Origin: Strigamia acuminata
Taxonomy: Eukaryota; Arthropoda; Chilopoda; Geophilomorpha; Linotaeniidae
NCBI GenBank assembly: GCA_949358305.1
Contig: OX442314.1
Coordinates: 3,413,087 to 3,477,086, forward strand
Direction of reading: 5' to 3'
DNA length: 64,000 nt
Shown here: positions 1 to 10,339 of the stretch, one piece after another
How positions within the stretch are numbered: the stretch's first letter is position 1
Layout of the letters: every line of letters starts with the position of its first letter
The notes under the pieces: generated by a model
What the model was told of the DNA's origin: nothing
The model's input: only the letters and a program-made list of their open reading frames with translations
The model's database searches: none
Program-made: the position numbers and the translations under genes

Positions 1-271
1 CTCGATTTTCTATGGCATCCGGATCGGTATCCTCGAAGGGTTGCATATTCAAGGGAACCCGCTCTCGCTCTGGCCCGTCTAGGGCCGCGAGCGATGCAGC
101 TTGCTCCTCTTTCTGCGCCTTCGCTCTCCTTTTATTCGCTCGGGCTTTCGCCTTTGCGGACATTTCAGGGACGGGACCATCCGATCTCAGGTGGTAGTCG
201 GAGGTCCTTTTTCCCTTCTCGGGCATTCTCTGCTCGGTTTCAGACGTGGATTGCTCGTCTTTGTCTGACAT
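1..271 (-). CDS. Gag-like N-terminal fragment of an LTR retrotransposon (partial)
   Basis: An open frame starts at the minus-strand ATG at 271-269 and is still open at the window edge, giving 90 codons. The product begins MSDKDEQSTSETEQ and is highly charged, with a lysine/arginine/alanine-rich helix-forming stretch near residues 42-60. It lies 75 bases downstream of the primer-binding site, the place expected for gag. No zinc knuckle or catalytic motif is in the visible part, so gag is inferred from position only. It runs off the left end. Confidence 0.6.
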   Translation of the reverse strand, partial: MSDKDEQSTSETEQRMPEKGKRTSDYHLRSDGPVPEMSAKAKARANKRRAKAQKEEQAASLAALDGPERERVPLNMQPFEDTDPDAIENR

Positions 272-345
272 TTTCTTTCGGTAATTCTACGATTTGGGTT
301 ATCTTATTGAGAGATCACAAGTTCAGATTTGAGATTTATTTCTAA

Positions 346-363
346 ATCCCGGACGGGCCCCCA
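346..363 (-). other. Primer-binding site, tRNA-Pro type
   Basis: On the minus strand this reads TGGGGGCCCGTCCGGGAT, the complement of an animal tRNA-Pro 3' end including CCA, with one mismatch to the common sequence. It is two bases (cg) from the LTR end, the usual position for priming minus-strand DNA synthesis. Confidence 0.8.
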
Positions 364-365
364 CG

Positions 366-1208
366 TGTCGCGTCCTACTTGGTATAGGTTTAAATAGCGC
401 TAACGTGTAATACTTTACCTGTGATCAATTATGTAAATACCCAAATGAATACCAAATGTATGTAAATAAACAGGTAATTTATTCACCAGGCTTTATGCCT
501 TTAAAATACACTCAGTAATAATTCTAGAGTCGACGTGGTCAGCGTCGAACAAAGGATTTCTCAAGATGGCGTCTTCGATTCCGCGTGGTCGGCGGAACAA
601 AGGCGGCGTCTCGAGTTGTCGTTAATTCGTCACGGATTCGTCTTCACGGACGCGGTGGAATGCTCTTTCGAGTCTTCTATCCGTGCCTGTTGTCTAGGGT
701 TTGTTTAGCGTCGCAGAGGCCTCGTCTAGGAACTTTGGGGTTCCCTACAAAGCACTCGGACACTTACTTCGGCGAATAATCGTCTGGGCGATTATTCTGG
801 GTGATTTCACAAGGGCTATTCTCGTGCTTTCGCAGGAATAGCTCGCAAGTGACTTCGTGAGAGTTACAGTTTGCACTTTACTCAGCGATCCTCGATCAAT
901 CCTAACTTGTAGTTGAAGTTGGCCTGACGGTGAGGTAGTTGCTGTGTTCTTGGTGTCGTTTGTGTAAGTTCTGTCTTTAGGCGGGAAACACAGCCTTTTA
1001 TGCAGTGGGGTGAAGGGCCGGCGATCAACCAATGGGGGCTGACCACCAGCCGCTTCCTCCCCCTCGGGGCACACACCTGCCATGGGGAGGTGGAGCCAAC
1101 TCGGGGGGGAACGACTCTTTAATCATAGTGACTCATAGGACAAGTATCCGCCCTGGGGGGACACTTATCCAACTGGGTCACCACAGGTGTTTCAGAATTC
1201 ATGTTACA
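366..1208 (-). repeat. LTR (5' LTR, 843 bp) of the left-edge retrotransposon
   Basis: The sequence begins TGTCGCG and ends TTACA on the plus strand, giving TGT...ACA termini. It abuts the tRNA-Pro primer site on one side. On the other side it abuts cagaaata, which is uninterrupted in the second copy of the locus at 24072. Short open frames inside it look accidental. Confidence 0.8.
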
Positions 1209-2486
1209 CAGAAATAAGGGGTATAGAGGGGGACCAGGAGATTATGTTTCCACTAATCATAAATTCTAAAAAAAATTCCCACTCAGTCACAGCCCCAAAA
1301 ACAACGGATTTCGAATATCGCGCGTCACGCATATCGTTTGCCAGGTTAAAGTGCAATTCTCAAATAAAAACACACAATCGATTGTGACCGTTTGGCCACC
1401 CTAGTGGCCTACGTCACTCCACACACCGCCTGGTGGCTCCAAGCCGTCCTTCTCACGGAGGAGTGGACCGGCCTAGCATGGGAGGTACAGGGCAGAGTGG
1501 TGTGATGAGGAAGAGTCGTTGCTGAGAGAGCCAAGGGTGAAGACGTGCCAGGGTGAGCTGCCACGGTCCTAACAATGGCAGAAACAACTGCCGACTCTGC
1601 TCCTCTCACCATTCACCACTGTGACGCTCAGTGGCAGATCGAGATGACTGCTGCAGTATCATGAGTGGCTACATGGGTCGTACAGGTGAGTACGACAGAA
1701 TGTTTGTCTGATGCGACCAACCACGTCACCCACGGTTAAATCTGCAGTCGGGTTATTTCCCAGAATCCGATCTGCATCTGATCTGCGGATGTGCGGATCA
1801 GGCGGATCGGATTCACAAGCTTTGTTCTTACCACGGCCCATGCGGCCACTCTTGGAGGCTGTGGTGGATTCAACATTACACCACTGACTTGAGAATGAAG
1901 CACCACAGAGGTTGACTGCTCTCGCTGGCTTCCCACGAACAACTCCCTTCAGTCTCTTCTCTCCACTCCCTATACCACTCAACTTTTTCTTCCCCTTAAG
2001 CTAAGCATACAATGCGAACCCCTAACTTTAAGATGGCATTTTTTACCCTAAATTTTCTGGATTATACGCAAGAATACAGGGTGGAAAAGAAGTCTGATTC
2101 TCTCACAAATATTTCTGAAAATGCTGACAATGAATTTAATCTAATGATGGCAAAGTATTAAAGTTGGGTGGGGCAATCTTTTAGTGATCCGAATTTTGAC
2201 CTTAGAATGTTCCTTCAAGGTCATTGGAAAATTATCTTAGAAACCGTTACAGATAAACAGAAATTTTCAATTGTAAACTTGTAGAGCAACAATTATTTAG
2301 TCTAAAAATGACTACTCCTCAAATCTTTTGTACTAATTTTTTTTAAGGAAATTGCAATTTTCGGCGCCTACATGGCAATGACGAAAAAATCTGCGGTAGT
2401 CGCGGACTCTGGCGGCGATTTGAAAAACCAATATAAAAGCCTTTTCCAAAAACGTAGTTTTTTAAATTTGCTTGTTATGTTTGAAG
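1209..2486. other. Intron sequence of ABCA copy A with old repeats
   Basis: This is the 3' part of the large intron between the last NBD1 exon and the linker exon. Bases 1400-1990 are more GC-rich and include a consensus-like donor (cagGTGAGT near 1685) and minus-strand open frames at 1409-1612 and 1659-1982. None resembles a known protein. Bases 2076-2350 hold a degenerate element starting acagggtgg, related to one at 40579. No exon of the transporter is recognised here. Confidence 0.6.
2076..2350 (+). mobile_element. MITE-like relic, acagggtgg family
   Basis: It starts ACAGGGTGG and shares internal blocks (accgt.acagata, cttgtagagca, attagtctaaaaatg) with 40579-40810. The identical segment lies in copy B near 24942-25216. 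The acagggtg start is common in arthropod terminal-inverted-repeat elements. No matching inverted end was found here, so the boundaries are approximate. Confidence 0.45.
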
Positions 2487-5400
2487 GGTTGGAGAATCCG
2501 TTGCGGCCGAAGACGAAAACGAAGACGAAAATGAAGATAACGCACTTCAATCGGCAGCCCCTACCTTAGAACTTGAAAGCGAAGTGATTAAAAACACTGG
2601 AATATCGCTCAAAGTGCAGCAATTTTACGCTTTGTTGCTCAAGCGCTTTTTCTACACGCGCCGTTGTTTGGCAATTCTCGCAATTCAGGTGCCGACATTT
2701 ATATCCCCACAATTAATAAATTAATTGATCAACTTTTCTTTTCATCTCAAACAGTTGTTTCTTCCGCTCGCCACCACATTGCTGTTCGTTCTCATCAACA
2801 ATTCGGCGGCGAAAGTCGACGCCGTGCACAAACCCGCTCTACTGCTGGATTTGGCGCCGTACAAACATTGCGTCGCTTTCGTGCACCGTGGATCGAGGGT
2901 AATAAAAGACCGAGCGATGGCCGACTACTACCGCTCAAGTTTCCCCGCCGCATGCACCGTGCACAATGAAAACGACCCGGTCGCGTACATTGAGAAAACC
3001 GCCATCGACAACTTTTTGTTTTATCGGGACAAACTTCTTTTCGGTTCGAGTTTCGACGGCGACGGGAAAGAGTTTGAAGTTCAAATCTGGTATAACAACC
3101 ACTTCCGCCACACTTTACCCACGGCCCTGAACGTCGTGCACAACGCGATGCTGAAATATGGTGCTCGGAACGCTTCAATTTCACTGCTCGTGGAAAACGC
3201 GCCGTTGAAAAGCGCCGCCGAGATGGACGACTTTGTGTACCAAGCCAACTTAATGAGGGGCTTTCTGGCCATTCTGATGGGCGTGTTCATGCCGGTGGGT
3301 CTGTGCGTGCTGACCGCGTCCTTCATCGTGTTTCCCGTCCACGAGAGAGTGACCAAATGCAAACACATTCAGCTCACCACCGGCGTCGGGGCCGTCTCCT
3401 TTTGGGTTTCGTCGTTCCTCTGGGATTTCTCCATTGCTGTGGTCTCGTGTAGTGCCGCAGTTATTATCATCGCCGTCTTTGATACATCTAACATTTTCGA
3501 TCCCGAAAACATAGGTGTTTATTGTTATTATTATTTATTGTTTACACGTGCTTGGAGTAGGTGACGTAGAAAAAAAGAAAAGAAAAAGATTTACGGGGAT
3601 AGTAATTTTTGAGTTATGGTAATAGCCAGTTCTCGGTGGTTGCGCAATGGGTCCAGGTCCGTGAAGTTACTTTGGTTTGATCGCTGTTCGATATGGATGT
3701 CGGGCGATTAATAACTTCGGCTCGCTGGGGCAACAACACTATTTATTATAATACAGAATTTTTGCTTACGTGTAGGTTGGCTAAAATAATGCAGAATACT
3801 TAGTTTCATAACTCTAAACAGCAGAAGAGAAATAGTGGCTCCTAGAGGCGTGGTATGGCTAGATTGAAAATGGGTGCGCTGGTTTGGGACGCGAAACAAA
3901 AAAGATTAGATTGACATTCAAGTTTAGTGTTTAAGAGACAAGTCTCGGTCAACGGTTAGGTAAGAAGTGATTCTGAAAGGCAGGTTAGCCCAGAAGTGAC
4001 CTTAGATTATGTGATTGATGGTTGAATCAACTGTGATCAGGGGTGGGGCAAAAATAAAAAGATGATGTGAAAATAAATGTGATGCGCAAAGAACTTATTT
4101 GCGCATACATTAGAAAGGATGAGTTGGCAAAAAAAAAACAAGTAACATTTGTAATGCAGGGAAGCATTACACATTAGACTTCTAAACCTCTTGCAAGAAA
4201 AAATTTATAAACAAAAACAGATGTTATAATTAAAATAAAACTTATTGATTTATTTAATTAGCTTTGCATATCCGTCTAAAGCACAGTATACTGTGGTCTA
4301 AAGCTTGGTTCACACTTGCTGATATGCTGCGGAATTGTTGCATTCGGGGTTTGCTACAATCGGGAAATAAATCGCATGAAAAACTAGAAAATATTTCTAG
4401 TTTTTCGCGCGATTTTTTTTTGCAGCCAATCACAGCTCATTTGCAGCAAACCCCGGATGCAACGTATCCACGGCGTATCCGCAAGTGTGAACCGTCTACC
4501 ATGAAAATTACGGAAATTACGTAGTCATGATGACGTCATTTCCGTAATTTTCATGAAATACATCGCTAAAAGTGCACTAAAACCAGTTTATTAATTCAAC
4601 CGGAGGTCGGAGAAATCTGAAAATACCTTAGGATACTAATATAGGTACCGGTATGCTGAATTTAATGTCGTTGTTCGTTTGGCTGCAGCTGCTATAGTTT
4701 TTGCGGAATCGTTGACGACGGACGGACGGATGGACAGACGGACGGACAGAGCCGTTTCATGAGACTTTCTAAACATAGAGTTTAGAAGTCTAAAAAAGGT
4801 TAAATTTAAAAATAATAAAGTGGGAAGTTGTAAAATTAAAACAGGGATGAAAACCATGCCTGTGACACAGGTAACACTAAAAATGTTTGATTTATTTATT
4901 TTATAATTCATTATTACTTATTAATTTAAAAATACTGTAGTACGTTTATTTTGAAAATTCAAACTACAATATTTTGTAATTACAACACACGGATCGTATG
5001 TACCAAACAATTTACCCACAAGGAAAGCCACAGCCAAACACAGGCGGAATCATTTCGTTTGCGGCGTGACAACCTGAAAATTCAGACTCAGAATATTCAG
5101 ATTTTGAAAGTCTTATGTATACTTAGCTTTAGAGACATGGGGAATTTAATTGGAACCAGGAAATCCTTGTAACCAAAACTTTTATTTTGTCTCTTTAGCC
5201 ATCACATTTTTTACGTTGCTTCTATACTGCTGGGCGTCGATTCCGTTCACGTATTTGGCCTCGTTCTTGTGCGGACTGCCTGCTGCGGGATTCACTGCCG
5301 TTACCATTGTCAATGTAACCACCGGTCAGTCAAGCTCAATTCTTAATGCGCCTTGCATACTAATCACTTAAGTTTAAAATAATTTAATTATTTAATTTCA

Positions 5401-8400
5401 GGAATAATATTTGGAATTTGGGTTTTTGTACGTGCAGAGTTGTCGCCAGATTGGAAATGGCTGTGTTCGCTCGTGCCAAATTTTTCGGGAACGCTGGCGT
5501 TCATGAAAATTGTCTACTTGGGTGATTCCAACAATTCCTGCAAAAACCAAGACCAAACCATTCTGCAATTTGTGTGCAAACACCGATCTCCTACGTCGTC
5601 GTCGTCGTGGGCATTGGCCAAGATATTGCGCTGTTGCCCACCAGGTAATAAAACAGACCCAAATTTACTTGTGGGACATTCCAAACGCTTTTGATTTGAT
5701 TTGATTTTAGAGTTTTGTGGCGAATTCTGTTTAGAACAAAAGCCGTATCTGGTTTGGGATTGGCCCGGTTTGGGTCCGGACTTGTTGAGCCTGGCATTGG
5801 ATGGTTTTGTTTATTTCATCATCATATTTCTTATCGAAAGTTCTTATTGGTACAAGTTGTGTCACTTTATAAATCAAACAATCATGCACTACGTGTGGAG
5901 AAACAGGATTACTTTGGAATGTGCCGCTGAAGCGCTGGACAGCGATGTTTATGCCGAAAAACAACGTGTCGATGACATCATTTCACACACAAGTTTGGTA
6001 GATTCTACTTAGAGGGCCTTTTCCAAATGTGTATAGACTAATTCAAATATATGTGCAAATGCCTGAAATTTGCGTTTTAAAGTTCTGAATTAGGTGTGAG
6101 GCTAGTCACGATGTGTGTATTTATTGACATTCTATAACACATACTACCGGTAGTATGTTTGAAAGCTTATTCTTAAAATTGCCATAAAGGAAGGCTTTCT
6201 AGTTGTGCCACCGGAGGCCAAGAATGTCCCAATTGGGCATAAACGCAAACGGGGTCGCCAAGCTAAGTGCACACCGGCATTGCAAATATAAAATCGGAAA
6301 TATGTGACATTTGGTGGAGAAATAAAACAAAATAGAGTGAAAGTAAATAGTGTGGGAATAAATAATTTTGAGAGGTTATTAACTATAAATGGGGGGATCT
6401 AATAAAAATAGTGTACGAATAATTAGTGTAAAATTAAATACATTTGGTTGTTTTTCAATTATTTTGGGGGTGTCAATAATATATGGGGGTAAATTAAACG
6501 CCCCCCAAAAACACTTAGATTCCGCCCAAAAAAGGTGATTTGCTCCACACTTTTTCAACCCCCCAAAAAAAGCTTATTTGCCATACGAAAAGGCCCTCAA
6601 AGTAGAACTTTTTGCATAAAAAGAATAATTCATTTTCCTAAATATAAGCTGTGTTTTTTATTTGGTAGATGCAAATAGGCGTGATTATCTTCTCGTCCAT
6701 GATTTGACCAAACATTTCCGTAAACTGACGGCCGTGGACGGGCTGAGCTTTGGAGTGGAAAACGGAACTTGTTTCGGTTTACTCGGAATCAACGGCGCCG
6801 GAAAGACGACCACGTTTCGGCAGCTGATCGGAGACCTCCTCATCGATTCCGGCCAGGCGACCATTCAACAGTTCAGCATTACACGCAATAGATTCCAAGT
6901 AGCTTTAAGTCCTCTAAATACAATGTTAGCTTTTGTGCTAGAATATTTTCAATTTTGCTCTCCTGAATAATAAATGAGCGATTATTGTGATTAGTTGATT
7001 ATTGCAATAATCGTAATCACTCAATTATTGAGGGCCCAACAAAAATCTGATTATGTGATTATTGCTGCGAGGGGCGGAATTGTTTAATTGTAACCTAAAT
7101 ACATTGCAATTGTTTAAAAAAAGTTCCTAACTCGTTTCATGTGTTCAGTTTAACCTAAACTGAGCAGACTTTGTTATATTATGACCTTGTGTAGTTGAAG
7201 CGGGTCTGGCGCCGCCATGTTGGTTTCAGTTGAGAGAGCACTTATAATCGGCCCAAGTCAGCAGATAATCATGGTTTGGGGTGATTACTTGATTAGTTGC
7301 TTAGTTGCTTATTTGATGAAATGATTATTCTCGGGATTGCTTGAATCCAGTCACATGACACATTGACTAATCAAAGTAATCAAAGTAATCAACTAATTGC
7401 TCATTTAATGAAACTCCTTATTATCACTTGTGTCTGATTAAGTTTGAGCTCTTGTTGTTTTTTTAGTATCTTTCCAATATTGGATATTGCCCTCAATTCG
7501 ACGCGCTTCTTGATCATCTAACAGGCAAAGAACTCTTATTAGTGTTTGCCAATTTGCACGGAATTCCCAAAGCGCACATCAAACACACAGTGAATGAAAC
7601 AATCATCAATTTTGATTTGACAGAACACGCAGATAAACCAACTCTTGCATACAGGTGAAAAAATGGGATCCGATCTCTTATTCAGCGGGATTTGAGCATA
7701 GAGCTAGGTTCACACTTGTGTTCACACTAGGGGCGACGCAACGCAACGCAAAGCAAGAATGTCAAGAATTCTTGGAATCAAGCAGCTTGCATTGCATCAG
7801 TTTTCTTGCGTTGCGTCAGTTTTCTTGCGTTGCGTCAGTTTTCTTGCATTGCATCAGTTTTCTTGCGTTGCATCAGTTTTCTTGCGTTGCGTCAGTTTTC
7901 TTGCGTTGCGTCAGTTTTCTTGCGTTGCGTCAGTTTTCTTGCGTTGCTTCAGTTTTCTTGCGTTGCGTCAGTTTTCTTGCGTTGCGTCTAGTGCGAACAC
8001 AAATGTGAACGTAACTTAAGTTATGGGCTGAAGCCATGATGATCTTTTTTTAAGTTTAATTAAAACAATACAATTTTATTTTTTTACTTTTATTGGATTG
8101 AAGCGGTGGAAATAAACGGAAATTGAGCGCTGCTTTGGCATTCATCGGGCGACCCGCGGTGGCCTTTTTGGACGAGCCAACGACCGGGGTCGATCCGACG
8201 GCGAGGAGGAAGATTTGGAACATGATCAAAGAATCGAATAAACATGGAACGGCCATTGTGCTCTCGTCGCACAGCATGGAGGAGTGCGAAGTGCTGTGTT
8301 CCCGCGTCGGAATCATGGTCAACGGACAGTTCGAGTGTCTCGGCGGAATTCAGTACTTGAAAAACAAATTCAGTCAGGGCTACACCATTTTGGCCAAGCT

Positions 8401-9021
8401 CAAACGCCCCGACAAGGTCAATCAAAACGGGTTGCAGCGGTTCATCAAGAGCGAATTCCCGAGTGCAGCGCTTAAAGACGTTCACCAAGTAATGCTAAAG
8501 CTAAGTTCACGTGCATGCGTTGCTGCATCAGCTTCAACGTGCTTTGCAGCAATGCAAACGCGTGTTTAATCATGAATCAAGGATAACACGGACACGTATC
8601 CACATGTTCAGTGCATTTTACCACCGACAGCCGCATTGTATTCTGGGATTTAACGGATAACAAACATGCTAGGTTGGCAAGCAATGCATGACACATGATT
8701 GCCGTCATCCAATCAGTGCTCAGAGCAATGAATCAATAGGAAATTACACACGGAAATGTGTCTGTTTTATCGTTGGTTCATACTTTAATGCATTTGGTTT
8801 ATCTTGTATGTGCAAATGAAATTAAGTAATTGTATTTGTTGCAGGGTTTAGTTCATTACCAGGTGAAAGATCCGGATACAAAGTTGACGAAATTGTTCGA
8901 GTCGATGGAGAAGGCGAAAACAACTTTTGATTTGGAGGATTATTCCGTGACTCAAGCGACGCTAGAACAAGTGTTCCTCTCATTTGCGCGCAAACAACGA
9001 GAAGTTAGCGACCAAAAGTGA
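2487..9021 (+). CDS. ABCA-family ABC transporter, copy A: C-terminal half (TMD2 and NBD2), 5' part outside window
   Basis: ABCA proteins are full transporters (TMD1-NBD1-TMD2-NBD2) that use ATP to move lipids or other hydrophobic substrates across membranes. Nine exons join in frame: 2487-2688, 2755-3514, 5199-5324, 5402-5644, 5711-5992, 6669-6898, 7467-7654, 8104-8488 and 8845-9021 (stop TGA), about 864 residues. The first exon begins after a K codon (…VGES) and is an acidic linker. The second holds a membrane helix, an extracellular loop and two or three helices. The next three finish TMD2. NBD2 shows Walker A (INGAGKTTT), Q-loop (CPQFD), signature (YSGGNKRKLS), Walker B (AFLDEPTTG) and H-loop (SSHSMEE), all intact. 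All introns are GT-AG. The missing first half should lie left of the window, beyond the LTR element. Substrate unknown. Confidence 0.88.
3515..5198 (+). other. Intron 2 of copy A, with a foldback element
   Basis: This 1.68-kb intron (gtgttt...ctttag) is AT-rich. Bases about 4306-4492 form an imperfect foldback: ggttcacacttgc pairs with gcaagtgtgaacc, and ggggtttgctac with cagcaaacccc; inside is the hairpin ctagaaaatatttctag. Bases 4500-4556 form a second palindrome (catgaaaattacgga / tccgtaattttcatg). A short gacggacgga run is at about 4725-4748. No exon is seen. Confidence 0.6.
5993..6668 (+). other. Intron 5 of copy A, largely filled by a TIR element
   Basis: The intron runs from gtttggta to tttggtag. 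Near-complete inverted ends of about 22 bp (ttctactt.gagggccttttc) occur at 6003-6024 and 6588-6610, enclosing about 600 bp with no coding potential. The 10-mer tttggtagat occurs at both intron ends (5994-6003, 6661-6670). The splice phase (phase 1 out, phase 1 in) supports donor A|gtttgg and acceptor tag|at. Confidence 0.6.
6899..7466 (+). other. Intron 6 of copy A, with a foldback element
   Basis: The ends 6970-7005 (taaatgagcgattattgtga) and 7376-7413 (caactaattgctcatttaat) are imperfect inverted copies built on gattagttgatta units. They enclose non-coding sequence, suggesting a degenerate foldback MITE. The intron lies between the Walker A exon and the Q-loop exon of NBD2. Confidence 0.5.
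7708..8018 (+). repeat. Foldback element carrying an expandable 17-bp tandem repeat (intron 7, copy A)
   Basis: A run of ttgcgttgcgtcagttttc-type units (about 17 bp) fills 7795-7985. The block starts with taggttcacactt and gggcgacgcaacgcaacgc and ends with gcgttgcgtctagtgcgaac and atgtgaac, which are inverted relative to each other. Copy B (about 36932-37284) has a longer array, so the repeat number has changed since the duplication. Open frames rich in SVFLRCVSFLAL come from the repeat and are not genes. Confidence 0.75.
8489..8844 (+). other. Last intron of copy A
   Basis: A GT-AG intron of 356 bases. It holds short self-complementary pieces (tgcgttgctgcatcag, tttgcagcaatgcaaacgcg) but no exon or RNA gene that I can see. 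It differs from copy B (37756-38111) at several positions. Confidence 0.6.
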
Positions 9022-9570
9022 TTCTGTGCCTCTTGAATGTTCAGTATATTACTCTGTTTATTGTGTAAATCTAGAAAAATTGTGCATTTAAATTATTTAT
9101 AGTAAAGTTTGTTTTATATGTATATACTAATTAATGTGCATAGATCAAGTCATCGAGATTGTTATAGCCGGAAATAAATTTAGGGCAAAATTTGCTATTT
9201 TTTATATTTTTATTTTTAAACTTTCATCATTTTCTTTGCATTTACTTACTTATTTTTGAAGATAATAAATAATTCAATTCGTATTAAAAATGATGTTGAA
9301 AATATTTGTCAATTTTGAATTTTGATTCTAGTCTCTTGAGTTCTGATTGGGCCTCACCTGGCTCTGCAAGCTATGCAGGCAATGCCTGCTGCAAGGGGCA
9401 GCTGCTAGTGCAACTGCAACTTCCTTCTCCTATTTACGACGTATAGTCACTTTTTCAGTGTTGGCTTCCCTGAATCTCTCTACAGCTGTGCTGTTTGTAG
9501 GACAATATAATATATAATATAATAAAATGCAATATTTCTGACATAAAAATGCATTTTTTACGGTGGAAAA
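9022..9570 (+). other. 3' UTR/flank of copy A and spacer
   Basis: An AT-rich sequence follows the TGA at 9019-9021. AATAAA at about 9173 is a plausible polyadenylation signal. Homology with copy B ends at 9336. From 9337 to 9570 is unique sequence with atgcaggcaatgcctgctgc near 9372, a small palindrome resembling the ends of foldbacks at 51826 and 54886. No gene is seen. Confidence 0.5.
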
Positions 9571-9589
9571 TGCATTATTCCTGATCAAA

Positions 9590-10012
9590 ATGCCCAATTT
9601 TTAATGAAAAATGCCTTATTTTGGATGAAAAATGCCTTATTTTGGATGAGAAATGCCTTATTTTGGATGAAAAATGCCTTATTTTGGATGAGAAATGCCT
9701 TATTTTGGATGAAAAATGCCTTATTTTGGATGAGAAATGTCTTATTTTGGATGAAAAATGCCTTATTTCGGATGAGAAATGCCTTATTTTGGATGAGAAA
9801 TGTCTTATTTTGGATGAAAAATGCCTTATTTCGGATGAGAAATGCCTTATTTTGGATGAGAAATGCCTTATTTTGGATGAAAAATGCCTTATTTTGGATG
9901 AGAAATGCCTTATTTTGGATGAAAAATGCCTTATTTTGGATGAAAAATGCCTTATTTTGGATGCAAAATGCCTTATTTTGGATGAAAAATGCCTCAATTT
10001 GACCAAAATGCA
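9590..10012 (+). repeat. 21-bp minisatellite
   Basis: About 20 units of tgccttattttggatgaaaa (21-bp period; A/G variants at gaaaa/gagaa and tattt/tcggat). Because 21 is a multiple of three and the unit lacks stop codons, long frames stay open on both strands. This explains the apparent 130-140-residue repetitive proteins, which I do not accept as genes. Confidence 0.93.
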
Positions 10013-10149
10013 TTTTAAGGATTATTTCTGACCAAAATTCATTTATTTTGAATAAAAAAAAGCCTTATTTATCCTCAAAAATCTATTTTTTAGATACCAA
10101 AAAAGATGAAAGATGATAAAATGTTCAACATCAATTATCACTTCATTTA

Positions 10150-10183
10150 TTTATTTATGCAACCACTGCAACTGATGAGCGGT
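10150..10183 (+). pseudogene. Relic of the secreted-protein gene family exon 1
   Basis: The segment ttatttatgcaaccactgc with the following aactgatgagc closely matches the end of exon 1 (signal peptide, ...YTTTATDEQ) of the four genes at 41-56 kb. The start codon and the splice donor are missing. It is a short fragment, so common origin is likely but not certain. Confidence 0.4.
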
Positions 10184-10339
10184 TTTCTAAAAGATGGTTT
10201 TAGTCTCGCGTTCAAATTTGCCGCCTCTTCTACTCTAGCAGCGCCCTCTGTTTGCCACCTCGTGTTAGTTAGTAGAAACTGAATTTTAAGGACCAATCAA
10301 TGAAGAGAAAACTATTTGGAGGTAAAAATAATTCACCAA

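Larger units (their letters stand above)
1..1208 (-). mobile_element. 5' end of a minus-strand LTR retrotransposon, truncated by the window edge
   Basis: Read on the minus strand this is an LTR (1208 to 366), a primer-binding site (363 to 346) and the start of an open frame (271 to 1). The target is an intron of ABCA copy A. Copy B has an empty site: sequence around 24072 (cagaaatag...) matches what follows the LTR at 1209, and copy B lacks this LTR. The rest of the element and its other LTR lie to the left. No reverse transcriptase is in view, so the superfamily (gypsy or other) is not decidable. Confidence 0.85.
1209..9336 (+). repeat. Segmental duplication, copy A (TMD2-NBD2 block of an ABCA gene)
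   Basis: This block is repeated at 24072-38593 with a constant offset of 22866 from about 1409 to 7640. Copy B then carries a BEL/Pao insertion, after which homology resumes. Homology stops at 9336/38593 (gattctagtctct, then divergent). The left limit of the duplication is beyond the window because an LTR element occupies that flank. I see no difference between 2207 and 7603, but several on each side. Confidence 0.95.

Noticed and set aside
745-1083. Minus-strand frame of 112 codons
   Set aside because: It lies wholly inside the 843-bp LTR of the left-edge element and has no domain features.
1659-1982. Minus-strand frame of 107 codons, identical in copy B (24525-24848)
   Set aside because: Identity follows from the duplication; overlapping frames are equally open, there is no recognisable domain, and it lies in an ABCA intron. 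Possibly a decayed repeat.
7655-8019. Repetitive SVFLRCVSFLAL frames
   Set aside because: Produced by the 17-bp tandem repeat in an intron; present in three frames at once.
9575-10031. Four overlapping frames of 130-143 codons
   Set aside because: All come from a stop-free 21-bp tandem repeat; no non-repetitive protein sequence and no start context.
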